A stretch of DNA of 64,000 bases. Source: Bacteroidales bacterium. GTDB taxonomy: Bacteria > Bacteroidota > Bacteroidia > Bacteroidales > UBA932. Every line of letters begins with the position of its first letter. The first letter of the stretch is position 1. The notes under the pieces are model-generated. The model worked only from the letters and a program-made list of their open reading frames with translations, made no database searches and was not told the origin of the DNA. This document shows, one piece after another, positions 7,624-17,000 of the stretch. Made by a program: the position numbers and the translations under genes. Where the stretch lies: positions 27,058-91,057 of the forward strand of contig JAFYUS010000026.1 in the NCBI GenBank assembly GCA_017549505.1, in the 5' to 3' direction.

Positions 7624-8604
7624 TCACATCAGGACACTGACATTATCCACCCATAATGTATTGCCCACTCCCCCATAGAAGGCCTTGCCGCAGCTGGAGA
7701 TGAAATGAATGATCATATGATTCGGTTCCGCATCTGCATCAGCCCATCCATCCTCTGAAACTACAACATTCTCTCCCCTGCTGTTCAACGCATGAAAGGC
7801 TGTTTCCGGGTCATTGTTGAGACCCATATATTCCTTAAAATATGGCTCGGCAGTGATATCGCCATAATGGACAATGACTTTATGGCCGTTCACCCATTCG
7901 GGCACGTCCCTGGTGATCCTTTCGATTCCCGTACCGACTCTCAAAGCATGAACATTTCCATCCGCATCTTCCCAACGCTTCTGCAGTATCACAATGATCT
8001 GGGCATGATCCGGATACCCCATGGGCTTCAGCTTTGAGAAGCCTGTACCTCTTATCGTCTCATTACCTACATCCGCCTTATAATCCAGCTGAAGCGCTCT
8101 GGGTCTTCCGTTGAAAGGCAAGCCATAGAACACTTTTGACATAGGACTTTTTGTATCCCTTATCGGCTCCGGGAGCGAGCCGACAAGAAGGGCACCCTGA
8201 CAGGTCACATCCATATTTACCACACCAAGGGCCTTTACATTCTCTACGTGAGTTTCGATACGCGCACAATATCCGTCACCTCTCTTTTCCGGATAGACAG
8301 TGTTGTTCGTCTTGACTATTCCGGCAACGACAGCCAGAACATTGTTTGTACGCCAGAGATATCCGTCAGGAGCCGAAAAAGGTTGCTTACCGGTCTTCAA
8401 TGTATCTGCAGGAGAGCCAAAGAATTCATACAGATATTTGGTCTGACCGCCTATAAGGGCTGATTCTTCGATTTCACGGACACACCAGGAGTCAAATTTA
8501 CCTCCATCGTTGATCATCCTGACTATAGAGTCCTGGGCATAGGACACTTCAAAACAGAAAAGATGGAAGAGTGCGATTAATACAGATAATGTTGGCCGTC
8601 TCAT
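7624..8604 (-). CDS. PCMD-domain secreted protein
   Basis: A 326-residue protein with a signal peptide (MRRPTLSVLIALF to VSYA, cleaved before Gln). The C-terminal two thirds match the PCMD domain (putative carbohydrate metabolism domain), known almost only in Bacteroidota surface proteins: a GLPFNGRPRALQLDYKA segment around residue 180 and the ending NTLWVDNVSVLM. The fold is a jelly-roll like carbohydrate-binding modules. I chose the ATG at 8604 because it begins the signal peptide; the longer frame adds seven residues. The gene stands alone, divergent from the M6 peptidase, so a shared role in handling glycoproteins is possible but unproved. Confidence 0.75.
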   Translation of the reverse strand: MRRPTLSVLIALFHLFCFEVSYAQDSIVRMINDGGKFDSWCVREIEESALIGGQTKYLYEFFGSPADTLKTGKQPFSAPDGYLWRTNNVLAVVAGIVKTNNTVYPEKRGDGYCARIETHVENVKALGVVNMDVTCQGALLVGSLPEPIRDTKSPMSKVFYGLPFNGRPRALQLDYKADVGNETIRGTGFSKLKPMGYPDHAQIIVILQKRWEDADGNVHALRVGTGIERITRDVPEWVNGHKVIVHYGDITAEPYFKEYMGLNNDPETAFHALNSRGENVVVSEDGWADADAEPNHMIIHFISSCGKAFYGGVGNTLWVDNVSVLM

Positions 8605-8632
8605 AAAAAATGTGTAAATATGCAAGTTGTTA

Positions 8633-8640
8633 CAAATATA
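8633..8640 (-). promoter_or_regulatory. -7 element TATATTTG for the PCMD gene
   Basis: Exact TAnnTTTG on the minus strand, 28 bases before the start at 8604, in the 65-base divergent region shared with the M6 peptidase gene. Confidence 0.5.
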
Positions 8641-8669
8641 GTGACGTTTTTACAAGAACTGAACTTTTT

Positions 8670-10847
8670 ATGAGATTGAGACATATCATTGCTACATTCG
8701 TGCTTATACTCGCTTGCCAGTCTTCATACGCCGGCCCTGCGGGAAATTCTGCCGTGTACATAAGGCAGCCGGACGGAAGCATGTTTCAGGCAAAGATAAA
8801 GGGCGACGAATTCACAAGAATCAAGACAGACACAGAAGGCCGCGCCATAATCCAGGAACAGGACGGCTGGTGGTGCTATGCCATATATGATGCAGACGGG
8901 ACAAAGAGATCAAGCGGCTGGAGGGTAGGAAGTCAGACTCCGTCAGGCATATTGGCGGAAAGCAGCCTCATCCCATATGGAGAACTGTCGGAAAGGGCAA
9001 GAGAAAGAAGGAGATCGTCATCAATCGGCGGCGAGTCGTCCATATACAGAAGGATGAAGGAGCTGAGAGGAATACTGACCAGAAGCGAGGAAGGTGAGGA
9101 AGATGACGGACCTATGGTGAAGCATGGTATCGTGATTCTGGCGAACTTCAGGGATGTAAGGTTTGAACATACAAAAGCTGAATTCGAGGACCTTCTGAAG
9201 GAAGAAGGATATTCCGTAAACGGAGCGACCGGAAGTGCCAAGGAGTATTTCGACGCCCAGTTCGGCGGACTTATGGAATTCGATTTCCATGTCAGCGAAA
9301 TAGTGACTCTCTCCAGGAACCGCTCATATTACGGAAGCAATGGCAGTGATGACAACGACAAGGCCCCGGCAGACATGATTGCAGAGGCATGCAGGCTTGC
9401 TGATGATGAGATCGACTTCTCCCTTTATGACGACGACAATGACGGAAGAGTAGACAATGTATTCGTCTTCTTTGCAGGCGAGGATGAAGCCGAAGGCGCG
9501 GATGAGGAGTGCATATGGTCGCACGCATGGTACATCTACAGCGGAGCAGGGATAAAGTTGGAACTCGATGGTACAGTCATCGACCGATATGCATGTACAT
9601 CAGAACTCACAAGAGCCTATGATCAGGAAGGTAATGTACATAAATTCATAAGCGGCATAGGCACTTTCTGCCATGAATATGCACATACATTGGGACTCCC
9701 CGACTTCTACGACACCGACTATGAGGAAAGCGGAGGAATAGCAGCAGGACTATGGACAAAAACCTCGCTCATGGACGGAGGAAACTACAACAATCTCGGA
9801 AACACTCCTCCATATTTCAACGCAATAGAGAGAATCATAGCAGGCATCAGCGAACCTGCAATACTTGAGAAGACCGGAACATATGTATTGGATCCCGTAA
9901 ACCAGACAGGCTCATCATATCTTATTACGACCGAAGATGACAACAGGTTCATCCTGCTTGAATGCCGCTCGAACAAGGGATGGGACAGGTTCATCGGAGG
10001 CAGCGGCATGCTGGCATACATGATAGACCTCACTGAAGGAAGTTATGACGGATGGCTTGCAAGGAACGAAGTGAACACGGACCCGGACAATCAGAAGGCT
10101 GACCTTATGGAGGCAGACGGACGCGAAGACGGATTTCAGACAATAGAAGCCTTCTATGCGGCAAGCAGCAGCATTGACGGCATCTTCTATCCTTCAGGCA
10201 GTACGGAGTCAATCAACAAAGGAGAGAAGAACTCTATAACTTCGATCAGGAAAGACGGTGACGCTATCCGCTTCAACTTCATAGGCGACGACGATATCCG
10301 CATACCTCCTGTAGCCGTGAATTTCACCAAAGACGTATTTGCAGATGCGGCAATCGTCAAGTTCGAGAGCAGCTATCCATATGACGGTGAAGCAGTAGCC
10401 CTCTGGGGACGTCCGGGAGCCGACAAGGACACATTGAAGGTCATGCCATATGCTACCGGAAAATACTCCCTCACTTTGGAAGGCCTCGAGCCTGCCGGAA
10501 AGACATACGAAATAGATGTGGTGTTCATCTCTGACGGAATGGAAAGTGAAAAGAAGAAGACATCCGTCATGACAAAAAGGATGCCTTCGTCATCATGGCC
10601 GTTCATCTATCTGGGAAGTATGGAAAGAAACAGCGACGGTACCTTCAGAAGCGGAGTCAGATCGCCGTTGAGGGTATACGGAGCTGCCGGAGCAGCAGAA
10701 ATCCGCTGGGAATTCAACGGAAAACCGATAGTCCGCGAAGGAGACGGATATTATACACTGAAGGAAAGCGGCATACTGCTGGCGACCATATTCTGGGAGA
10801 ACGGAAGCATCGACAAGGTGATGAAGGAGATTATCATTTCTTTATAG
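8670..10847 (+). CDS. M6-family secreted metallopeptidase
   Basis: A 725-residue secreted protein with a signal peptide (MRLRHIIATFVLILACQSSYA). The zinc site HEYAHTLGLPDFYDTDY at about residues 330-345 is the M6 (immune-inhibitor-A-like) HExxHxxGLPD motif. Upstream are the acidic metal-binding-like stretch DEIDFSLYDDDNDGRVDNVFV and a typical SAKEYFDAQFGGLMEFDFHV segment. The last 170 residues are beta-rich and may be an Ig-like or Fn3-like tail. I took the ATG at 8670 since it starts the signal peptide. A small lipoprotein gene follows 10 bases later. M6 enzymes degrade extracellular proteins; the substrate here is unknown. Confidence 0.88.
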   Translation: MRLRHIIATFVLILACQSSYAGPAGNSAVYIRQPDGSMFQAKIKGDEFTRIKTDTEGRAIIQEQDGWWCYAIYDADGTKRSSGWRVGSQTPSGILAESSLIPYGELSERARERRRSSSIGGESSIYRRMKELRGILTRSEEGEEDDGPMVKHGIVILANFRDVRFEHTKAEFEDLLKEEGYSVNGATGSAKEYFDAQFGGLMEFDFHVSEIVTLSRNRSYYGSNGSDDNDKAPADMIAEACRLADDEIDFSLYDDDNDGRVDNVFVFFAGEDEAEGADEECIWSHAWYIYSGAGIKLELDGTVIDRYACTSELTRAYDQEGNVHKFISGIGTFCHEYAHTLGLPDFYDTDYEESGGIAAGLWTKTSLMDGGNYNNLGNTPPYFNAIERIIAGISEPAILEKTGTYVLDPVNQTGSSYLITTEDDNRFILLECRSNKGWDRFIGGSGMLAYMIDLTEGSYDGWLARNEVNTDPDNQKADLMEADGREDGFQTIEAFYAASSSIDGIFYPSGSTESINKGEKNSITSIRKDGDAIRFNFIGDDDIRIPPVAVNFTKDVFADAAIVKFESSYPYDGEAVALWGRPGADKDTLKVMPYATGKYSLTLEGLEPAGKTYEIDVVFISDGMESEKKKTSVMTKRMPSSSWPFIYLGSMERNSDGTFRSGVRSPLRVYGAAGAAEIRWEFNGKPIVREGDGYYTLKESGILLATIFWENGSIDKVMKEIIISL

Positions 10848-10857
10848 GGCTGAAATC

Positions 10858-11256
10858 ATGAGGAAGATATTATTATTTGCAATATTACTTGTCTGCATGA
10901 CGGGATGCAGGAGGTATGACATAGATGAGATCCTTCTTCAAAGGGAGGATATATCTCTGACAGTCAAGGGAGAGGACATGCTCGTCTACGACCCCGCGAC
11001 CTTCCAGACAGGCTACAATCCGGGAAGAAACGAGTTCCGTGTCTTCGATGACAACATGGGTAACTGGTTCACTCTCAGATGTGACAGCCGTCCTGCCGAA
11101 GGGCAGACTGTAAAGGGGGACCTGAAATGGACCACTCCTAATACCACGAGAACAAGAAACGGACTGACTTTCAGTGTAGAGAAGACCGATTCCAAAGGAC
11201 ATATCTGGCTATGGTGCGACACTGAAGCCATAGGCATTGTGGTCAGGGAACTTTAA
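10858..11256 (+). CDS. Small lipoprotein of unknown function
   Basis: A 132-residue lipoprotein with lipobox MTGC (Cys about 17). No domain is recognised. The mature part has a single predicted beta-rich unit with YNPGRNEFRVFDDNMGNWFTL and ends at IGIVVREL. It lies 10 bases downstream of the M6 peptidase gene and is clearly in its operon, so it may help anchor, inhibit or fold that enzyme; this is inference only. Confidence 0.75.
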   Translation: MRKILLFAILLVCMTGCRRYDIDEILLQREDISLTVKGEDMLVYDPATFQTGYNPGRNEFRVFDDNMGNWFTLRCDSRPAEGQTVKGDLKWTTPNTTRTRNGLTFSVEKTDSKGHIWLWCDTEAIGIVVREL

Positions 11257-11280
11257 TGATGATATTTGAGAAAAATATTG

Positions 11281-11288
11281 TAAATTTG
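11281..11288 (+). promoter_or_regulatory. -7 element TAAATTTG for tpiA
   Basis: Exact TAnnTTTG match 43 bases before the tpiA ATG. A TTTG lies only 12 bases upstream, so the -33 element is uncertain. Confidence 0.55.
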
Positions 11289-11331
11289 CGCCGCTTATAA
11301 AGAATTACAAACAATTAAAACATACAAGAAA

Positions 11332-12084
11332 ATGAGAAAACACATCGTAGCAGGCAACTGGAAGATGAATACAACAGTTGCAGAGGGCGTAGAGCTCGCA
11401 AAGGCAGTAGTAGAGGCTTCAGCTGAGGTACCGGCTGACGTTCAGCTCATCATCGCTCCTCCATTCACTCACCTTTATCCTGTAGCTGAAGTTGTAAAGG
11501 GTACACCTGTAGCTCTTTCAGCACAGAACTGCGCTGACCATGTAAAGGGTGCTTACACCGGTGAGGTTGCTGTAAACATGATTTCAGGCATCGGATGCCA
11601 GTACGTGATCCTCGGTCACTCTGAGAGAAGAGAGTACTATGGTGAGACTGACGCTACTCTCGTAGAGAAGGTGAAGCTTGCTCTTGCTGAGGGTCTTTCT
11701 CCAATCTTCTGCATCGGCGAGAAGAAGGACGAGCGCGAGGCTGGACGCCACTTCGAGGTTGTTACAGCACAGGTAAAGAACGTTCTTTTCGAGCTTACAG
11801 CTGAGGAGATGGCTAAGGTCGTAGTAGCTTACGAGCCAGTCTGGGCTATCGGAACAGGTCTTACTGCAACTGCAGAGCAGGCACAGGAGATCCACGCAGA
11901 AATCCGCAAGGTACTTGCTGAGAAGTTCGGTGAGCTCGCAGAAGAGATTTCTATCCTCTACGGTGGTTCATGCAACCCTACAAACGCTAAGGAACTCTTC
12001 GCTTGCCCTGACATCGACGGAGGTCTTATCGGTGGTGCAGCTCTCAAGGCTGACAGCTTCAAGGCAATCGCAGTAAGCTTCTAA
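11332..12084 (+). CDS. tpiA: Triosephosphate isomerase
   Basis: A 250-residue cytoplasmic enzyme interconverting dihydroxyacetone phosphate and glyceraldehyde 3-phosphate in glycolysis. All key parts are present: VAGNWKMN with the substrate Lys (about 12), GHSERR with the catalytic His (about 97), [11 protein letters not shown] with the catalytic Glu (about 169) and the phosphate loop LYGGSCNP. Codon use is strongly biased, as for an abundant protein. The peptidase gene follows after six bases. Confidence 0.97.
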   Translation: MRKHIVAGNWKMNTTVAEGVELAKAVVEASAEVPADVQLIIAPPFTHLYPVAEVVKGTPVALSAQNCADHVKGAYTGEVAVNMISGIGCQYVILGHSERREYYGETDATLVEKVKLALAEGLSPIFCIGEKKDEREAGRHFEVVTAQVKNVLFELTAEEMAKVVVAYEPVWAIGTGLTATAEQAQEIHAEIRKVLAEKFGELAEEISILYGGSCNPTNAKELFACPDIDGGLIGGAALKADSFKAIAVSF

Positions 12085-12090
12085 TCTGAC

Positions 12091-13689
12091 ATGAAGAAGA
12101 TATTCATACTTGCAGCCACTGCGATTGCAGTGGCTGCTTGCGTGCAGAATAACGACGCGCAGTTGAAGGAGAAGGTGGAAAGTTACGCTGTGGTGGAGGT
12201 AAGCTCGCCGCTTTATGACGCACTTTCTGAGAATGACAAGAAGATCGTGGACCTTTTCCGCCAGGCGGGAGAGATCATGGACGGACTCTTCTGGAAACAG
12301 ACTTTCGGAGACAAGGCAGAGATCGAGGCTCTTCCTGACGGATATGCAAAGGACTATGCCCTCATCAACTATGGAGCATGGGACCATCTCGATGACAACA
12401 AGCCTTTCATCAAGGGATATGGAGCGAAACCTCTCGGTTGCCAGTATTACCCTCAGGACATGACAATGGAGGAGTGGAATGCGTTCGAGGATCCGGACAA
12501 GCTCAGCCTGTATACCGTAATCCGCCGCGACGAGAACGGAGCACTCAAGACCGTATGGTACCGCGACGAGTACAAGGAAGAACTGGAGAAGGTATGCGCT
12601 CTTCTTGAAGAAGCTGCAGCCCTTACTACCAACGAGGGCATGCGCACATACCTTACAGAGCGCGTAAAGGCTTTCCGTACTGACGACTATCTCGCCAGCG
12701 ACATGGCCTGGATGGACATGAAGGACTGCAACATGGACCTCGTGATCGGTCCTATCGAGAACTATGACGACCACCTCTTCGAGGCAAAGGCCGCCTACGA
12801 GTGCTTCATCCTCCTCAAGGACGAGACACGCAGTGCAAACCTTGCAAAGTACGTTGCCCTCCTCCCTACCCTCCAGAAGATGCTCCCTTGCGCTCCTGAG
12901 TACAAGACTTTCGTACCTGGTACATCTTCAGACCTCAACGTATACGATGCCATCTACTACGCAGGCGACTGCAACGCCGGCAGCAAGACAATCGCCATCA
13001 ACCTTCCTAACGACGAGAGAGTCCATGCAGCCAAAGGCGCACGTCGTCTCCAGTTGTACAACAGCATGATGGCGAAGTTTGACAAGATCCTCGCGCCTAT
13101 CGGCGAGGTTCTCGTTGTGGAAGACCAGCAGAAGTATCTCACCGCTGACGCATTCTTCTGGAATGTGACCTTCCATGAGGTTGCGCACGGCCTTGGAGTT
13201 AAGCAGACAGTTAACGGAAAGGGTACAGTGGATCAGGCGATGGGAGACCAGAAGACTTCATGGGAAGAGGCTAAGGCTGACATCCTCGGTCTTTTCATGG
13301 TTAACAAGCTCATCGAGATGGGTGAGATCACAGACATCACCAAGGAGGAGTCAATCGCCACCTTCATCGCCGGCATAGTACGTTCCGTACGCTTCGGCTC
13401 GGCATCATCACACGGCAAGGCCAACATGATGTGCTTCAACTACATGGAGGATCATGGCGCATTCAGCCGCAACGCTGAGGGCAAGTATGTCGTAGACTTC
13501 GAGAAAGCAGCCGCAGCCATCGACTCTTGGGCTGCGCTTATCCTTGAGACTCAGGCTACCGGAAACTTCGAGTTCGCCCAGAAGTATGCTGCAGAAAACG
13601 CAAGCATCCGCGAGACACTTGCTGCAGAGGTTGCACTCGTGAACAACGCAGGCATCCCTCGCGACATCGTCTTCGATTTCGCCTGGTAA
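12091..13689 (+). CDS. M49-related zinc peptidase lipoprotein with an HExxH motif
   Basis: A 532-residue lipoprotein with signal peptide MKKIFILAATAIAVAAC. The sequence FHEVAHGLG (about residue 360) followed by EEAKADILGLF (about 393) mirrors the HECLGHGSG and EETRADLFGLY sites of the M49 protein at 2431-4431. The first motif is one residue shorter, giving the usual HExxH instead of the M49 HExxxH. It therefore seems to be a distant dipeptidyl-peptidase III relative, of the group also seen beside Nudix domains. It is co-transcribed with tpiA (six-base gap), which makes little pathway sense and may only borrow a strong promoter. A long hairpin terminator follows. Confidence 0.75.
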   Translation: MKKIFILAATAIAVAACVQNNDAQLKEKVESYAVVEVSSPLYDALSENDKKIVDLFRQAGEIMDGLFWKQTFGDKAEIEALPDGYAKDYALINYGAWDHLDDNKPFIKGYGAKPLGCQYYPQDMTMEEWNAFEDPDKLSLYTVIRRDENGALKTVWYRDEYKEELEKVCALLEEAAALTTNEGMRTYLTERVKAFRTDDYLASDMAWMDMKDCNMDLVIGPIENYDDHLFEAKAAYECFILLKDETRSANLAKYVALLPTLQKMLPCAPEYKTFVPGTSSDLNVYDAIYYAGDCNAGSKTIAINLPNDERVHAAKGARRLQLYNSMMAKFDKILAPIGEVLVVEDQQKYLTADAFFWNVTFHEVAHGLGVKQTVNGKGTVDQAMGDQKTSWEEAKADILGLFMVNKLIEMGEITDITKEESIATFIAGIVRSVRFGSASSHGKANMMCFNYMEDHGAFSRNAEGKYVVDFEKAAAAIDSWAALILETQATGNFEFAQKYAAENASIRETLAAEVALVNNAGIPRDIVFDFAW

Positions 13690-13704
13690 GCCCTACATAC
13701 TGAA

Positions 13705-13780
13705 ACAATCCTCCCGGATGTGGCTCGCTCCGCAGGAGCATAGGGAAAATGCTCCGCTCGCGCACATCCGGGAGGATTGT
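13705..13780 (+). terminator. Long hairpin terminator after the tpiA operon
   Basis: An 18-base-pair perfect stem (13705-13722 with 13763-13780) encloses a second 7-base-pair hairpin (13735-13741 with 13749-13755). The outer ends are gaaa and tttta, so it could terminate in either direction. The 3' arm plus T tract (13765-13783) is repeated exactly at 19147-19165. Confidence 0.8.
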
Positions 13781-13783
13781 TTT
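13765..13783 (+). repeat. 19-bp direct repeat, left copy (catccgggaggattgtttt)
   Basis: Identical over 19 bases to 19147-19165, in the same orientation. It forms the 3' arm and T tract of the terminator. The two copies bracket the block 13848-19064 (small lipoprotein, M64 mosaic protein, toxin-antitoxin-like pair). Confidence 0.7.
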
Positions 13784-13794
13784 ATGCCCGGTCA

Positions 13795-13823
13795 CATGAC
13801 GGGCATTTCTGCCACCCGTCATG
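13795..13823. repeat. Inverted repeat catgacggg/cccgtcatg
   Basis: Nine-base perfect arms at 13795-13803 and 13815-13823, overlapping a second short hairpin (atgcccg/cgggcat). It lies between the tpiA-operon terminator and the stop of the 57-aa lipoprotein gene and may terminate the latter on the minus strand. Confidence 0.4.
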
Positions 13824-13847
13824 AGCCCTTCCCATCCATATGAAACA

Positions 13848-14021
13848 CTATGCTTCACGCCAGGAATGGGGTACGACTACAGGAGGGTGGGTCGGAGGCA
13901 GGGTATCCTGCTGGATCTCGGGTTCCTTCTGTTGCTCGCGCCCTGCCTTTCTAGCAGTGCCGCATGAAGTAAGCAGCACTGCAAGAAAGAGTATCGAAAA
14001 TATCTTGATCAAGGTCTTCAT
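13848..14021 (-). CDS. 57-aa proline-rich mini-lipoprotein
   Basis: Encodes MKTLIKIFSILFLAVLLTSC followed by GTARKAGREQQKE and a proline-rich tail (TLPPTHPPVVVP), ending SWREA. The lipobox LTSC puts the lipid-modified Cys at position 20, leaving a mature peptide of 38 residues. The start codon overlaps the stop of the M64 gene by one base (TGATG), so the two are translationally coupled. No family is recognised. It might be a partner or anchor for the M64 protein, or an entericidin-like envelope peptide; both are guesses. Confidence 0.65.
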   Translation of the reverse strand: MKTLIKIFSILFLAVLLTSCGTARKAGREQQKEPEIQQDTLPPTHPPVVVPHSWREA

Positions 14022-17000
14022 CACTTCACGTCCTTCCAGGATTTTCCTACAATTACAGGAGGCACTGTCGGTTCAAAAGTTCTTTCAACATAGTTTCTGC
14101 GGGTCTTCTCAGGAGCGGATGCCGAAGTTGAGCGGTTGACTGCATCATACTCCACGAAATCTTCATAGTCATACTCCCAGCTGTCTCCATACGCCAGTTT
14201 GTGGATCCTGTAGTATATAGCCTCGCGGGACGGAGCGTTGAAGCCGCCTGTGTTGTAACGCATGATGCTGTCCTCTGTCGGGCGCCATACTCCGCTCCAA
14301 TAGGTCAGACCGCCTTCGTAAGCGCCTAGGCCTTCGTTTGCATAACGGTCATCGTCAAGGAAGTAAGACCAGCGCACCTGCTCAGGATCGCTCGTAAAGT
14401 CCACGTTCTTCCACCAGCCCCAGTTGTTCTGCTGTGCCTGAATCTGACCAGCATAATCGCTTGGAACTGCACCCATATCCTCATAGGCATACTCATCAGC
14501 AAGCTTTGCAAATCCGTGACCATTCGCCTCATGGTGGAGAAGCTGGGCAAATGTCTCGGCATCGCCTCCCTTGGGGAAGTATGATACCGATACGCCCTTG
14601 CCGTAATCAGCATTGGTTTCGGGATAGTACATATAACAAGTACCAGCGTAGTTGTCGGAGTTCATTGCTACAATTAACAGAGCATCATCCATCTCTTCCG
14701 CTGAAATTGCTTTGAGGGCGTAATTGAATACAGCATTGTCATTTCCGCCAGCCAATGTACCGCTGCCAAAATATCCATCGAGAGCTGTATTGCCATACTC
14801 ATAACCCTCGGTAGCTGACACCACATTTACATAGTAAACATTAAAGTGGTCTTTGAATGACTTATAAGGCTCCTCGGTGAAGAGATTATTGTAAAGGTTC
14901 TCCATATCCGCCTCATAAGTACCATCGGCAATCTGACGGTCAGAATATGCATCACCCATCAATATGATGTCGATACCATCACCCTTTGTGGCGGTTTGCA
15001 AAGTGGTTACTTTACCATCTTGAGAATAGTCGGTAGAGACATAATAATCATAGTTAGGACTATATCCTACAATATAATTTGAATAACGACTCCAAGGAAA
15101 TGTACTTTTATATAAATTTATTGAATTTTCTGGCACATAAATCTTAAGATTTCCCACATTGTTCACCAAATCAAATATATCCTCCACATTAGTACCATAT
15201 TGCTCTAAAGTTGGTGGAATAGGAGAACGCAAATATACTGCTTCTAGATTTGGACATTCCATAAAAGTATGTATGCCTATATACTGCAAATTTGCAGGGA
15301 GTGTAACCTCTTCTAATTTTTGGCAACCCCAAAACACGTTAGAACCAAGCCTAATAATTTCATCATAGAATTTAATGGTTTTCAAATCTTGCTGATATGC
15401 AAAAACACCAGATCCGATTTCCCGACAATAATCACCAACCTCATATTCAGAAATACCCTTTCCTGCAAACACTAATAACTTAGCATTCTCCAATGAACAC
15501 TCCATACCAAATGAACCACTGCCAACATAGCCTCGGCCGTCTATCGTCGCACCTTGTCCCATAATACGCTCAAGGTTATAACATTCATCAAAAGTATCAC
15601 CACTAAAATAAATCGTCTTACTATTAATCGTCAAATTCTGAAGGCTATATGCGCGACAAAAAGACTCAGGATCAACGCCGTCAATATCATCTTCAATCGT
15701 ATAATTTGTTAAATTTGCTTTTGCAATATTTGAAATAAATTTCAGATATGCAGTATTAGCACCCCCAAAATATGGCACATAGCGATATGTTGTCTTGCCA
15801 TCGTTGGAAACATATTTTGCTGGTCCATGAAATAGACAAATCTTGTCGCAATAATCAAAAACAGAATTTTGTAAATCGTCTAGGCTATTAGGCAAATAGA
15901 CATACTCAAGCGATTTACATCCTGAAAAAGCATAAGGCTCGATTACTTCAACACCCTCCTCTATTACTATTTTTGTAATATCAGGATTATTCATCCATAA
16001 GGCGTGGCTTCCTATTACCCTAATTGATCCAGGAATAGTTAGCTCACTTTCTTTTATTGTTGATGCAACCTTGAGGGTGTCCCCAACTACCAAAAATTTG
16101 CCGTTTCCCTGCACTCTTGAATCTCCAACAAAATGTCCAACTTCGCTTCCAGCAAAAGCATATCCAGTGATATATTTCAAATTGGAAGGTATATATAAAG
16201 AGTCTAATTCCCCTCCAACAAATGCCTGATCCTCTATACTCTCAACCTTATTTGGCAGAATTAGGTACTTTAAATTAAAAGGATTATCAAAAGCTAAACT
16301 TTTGACAATTTTTAGTTCCCCCGATAATTTAATAACACCTTTTCCTCCTGAATATGTATTCGATATTATCTCTTTATCAAAAGCATTTTCTGATAGCCCC
16401 CAAACTATATCATCATTCGAAGTTTTATACCAAATCTCATTATCGGGGATAGCAGTAGGGTCAATCTCTACACCCAAGTCGCCATCTTGCTCAACAATAT
16501 ACTCCAATTTCAATGAGCCGTCAGGAGATTGAACAGTTATAGTTGTGCTTCGATAATATCCCTTGTTTGGCTCAAGTTTTAGGGTAACGGTATGCGTTTC
16601 CATAGCGCGGGTTGAAGGCGCAACGCTTATCCAATCCTTTGCTTCTTCTGGGATAATAGCCTCACATTCTACGTTTGAGAGATAGAGGAGTTCTATTATG
16701 CCTCCCTCTGCTGGGCCTACAACTCGTGCATCGTCCAGAACTTCAATGGCCTCCTCTTCAAATGTCAAAGTCTTCATTATGACCTTCTCTCCGTTCGACA
16801 CCAGCACAACAACCTTGCTGTATTCGTCAATTTCAGATCCGGTCTTGACCCTGATAACTCCTGTCATTGAGTCTGCTCCGTTTGGAATAGCCTTAGCTTT
16901 TATATCACTTGATGACAGGACCTCTACTTTCACATTCGGTAGAACAGAGATCACTGTATACCTTATGTCTCTTGTGGCATTTGCTCCCATGACCACTAAA

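Noticed and set aside
11968-12774. 268-codon minus-strand frame across tpiA and the next gene
   Set aside because: A shadow of strongly biased codons in two well-supported plus-strand genes; the translation resembles no family.
13840-14139. 99-codon plus-strand frame
   Set aside because: It is antisense to the M64 3' end and to the much more convincing 57-aa lipoprotein with a lipobox and translational coupling.
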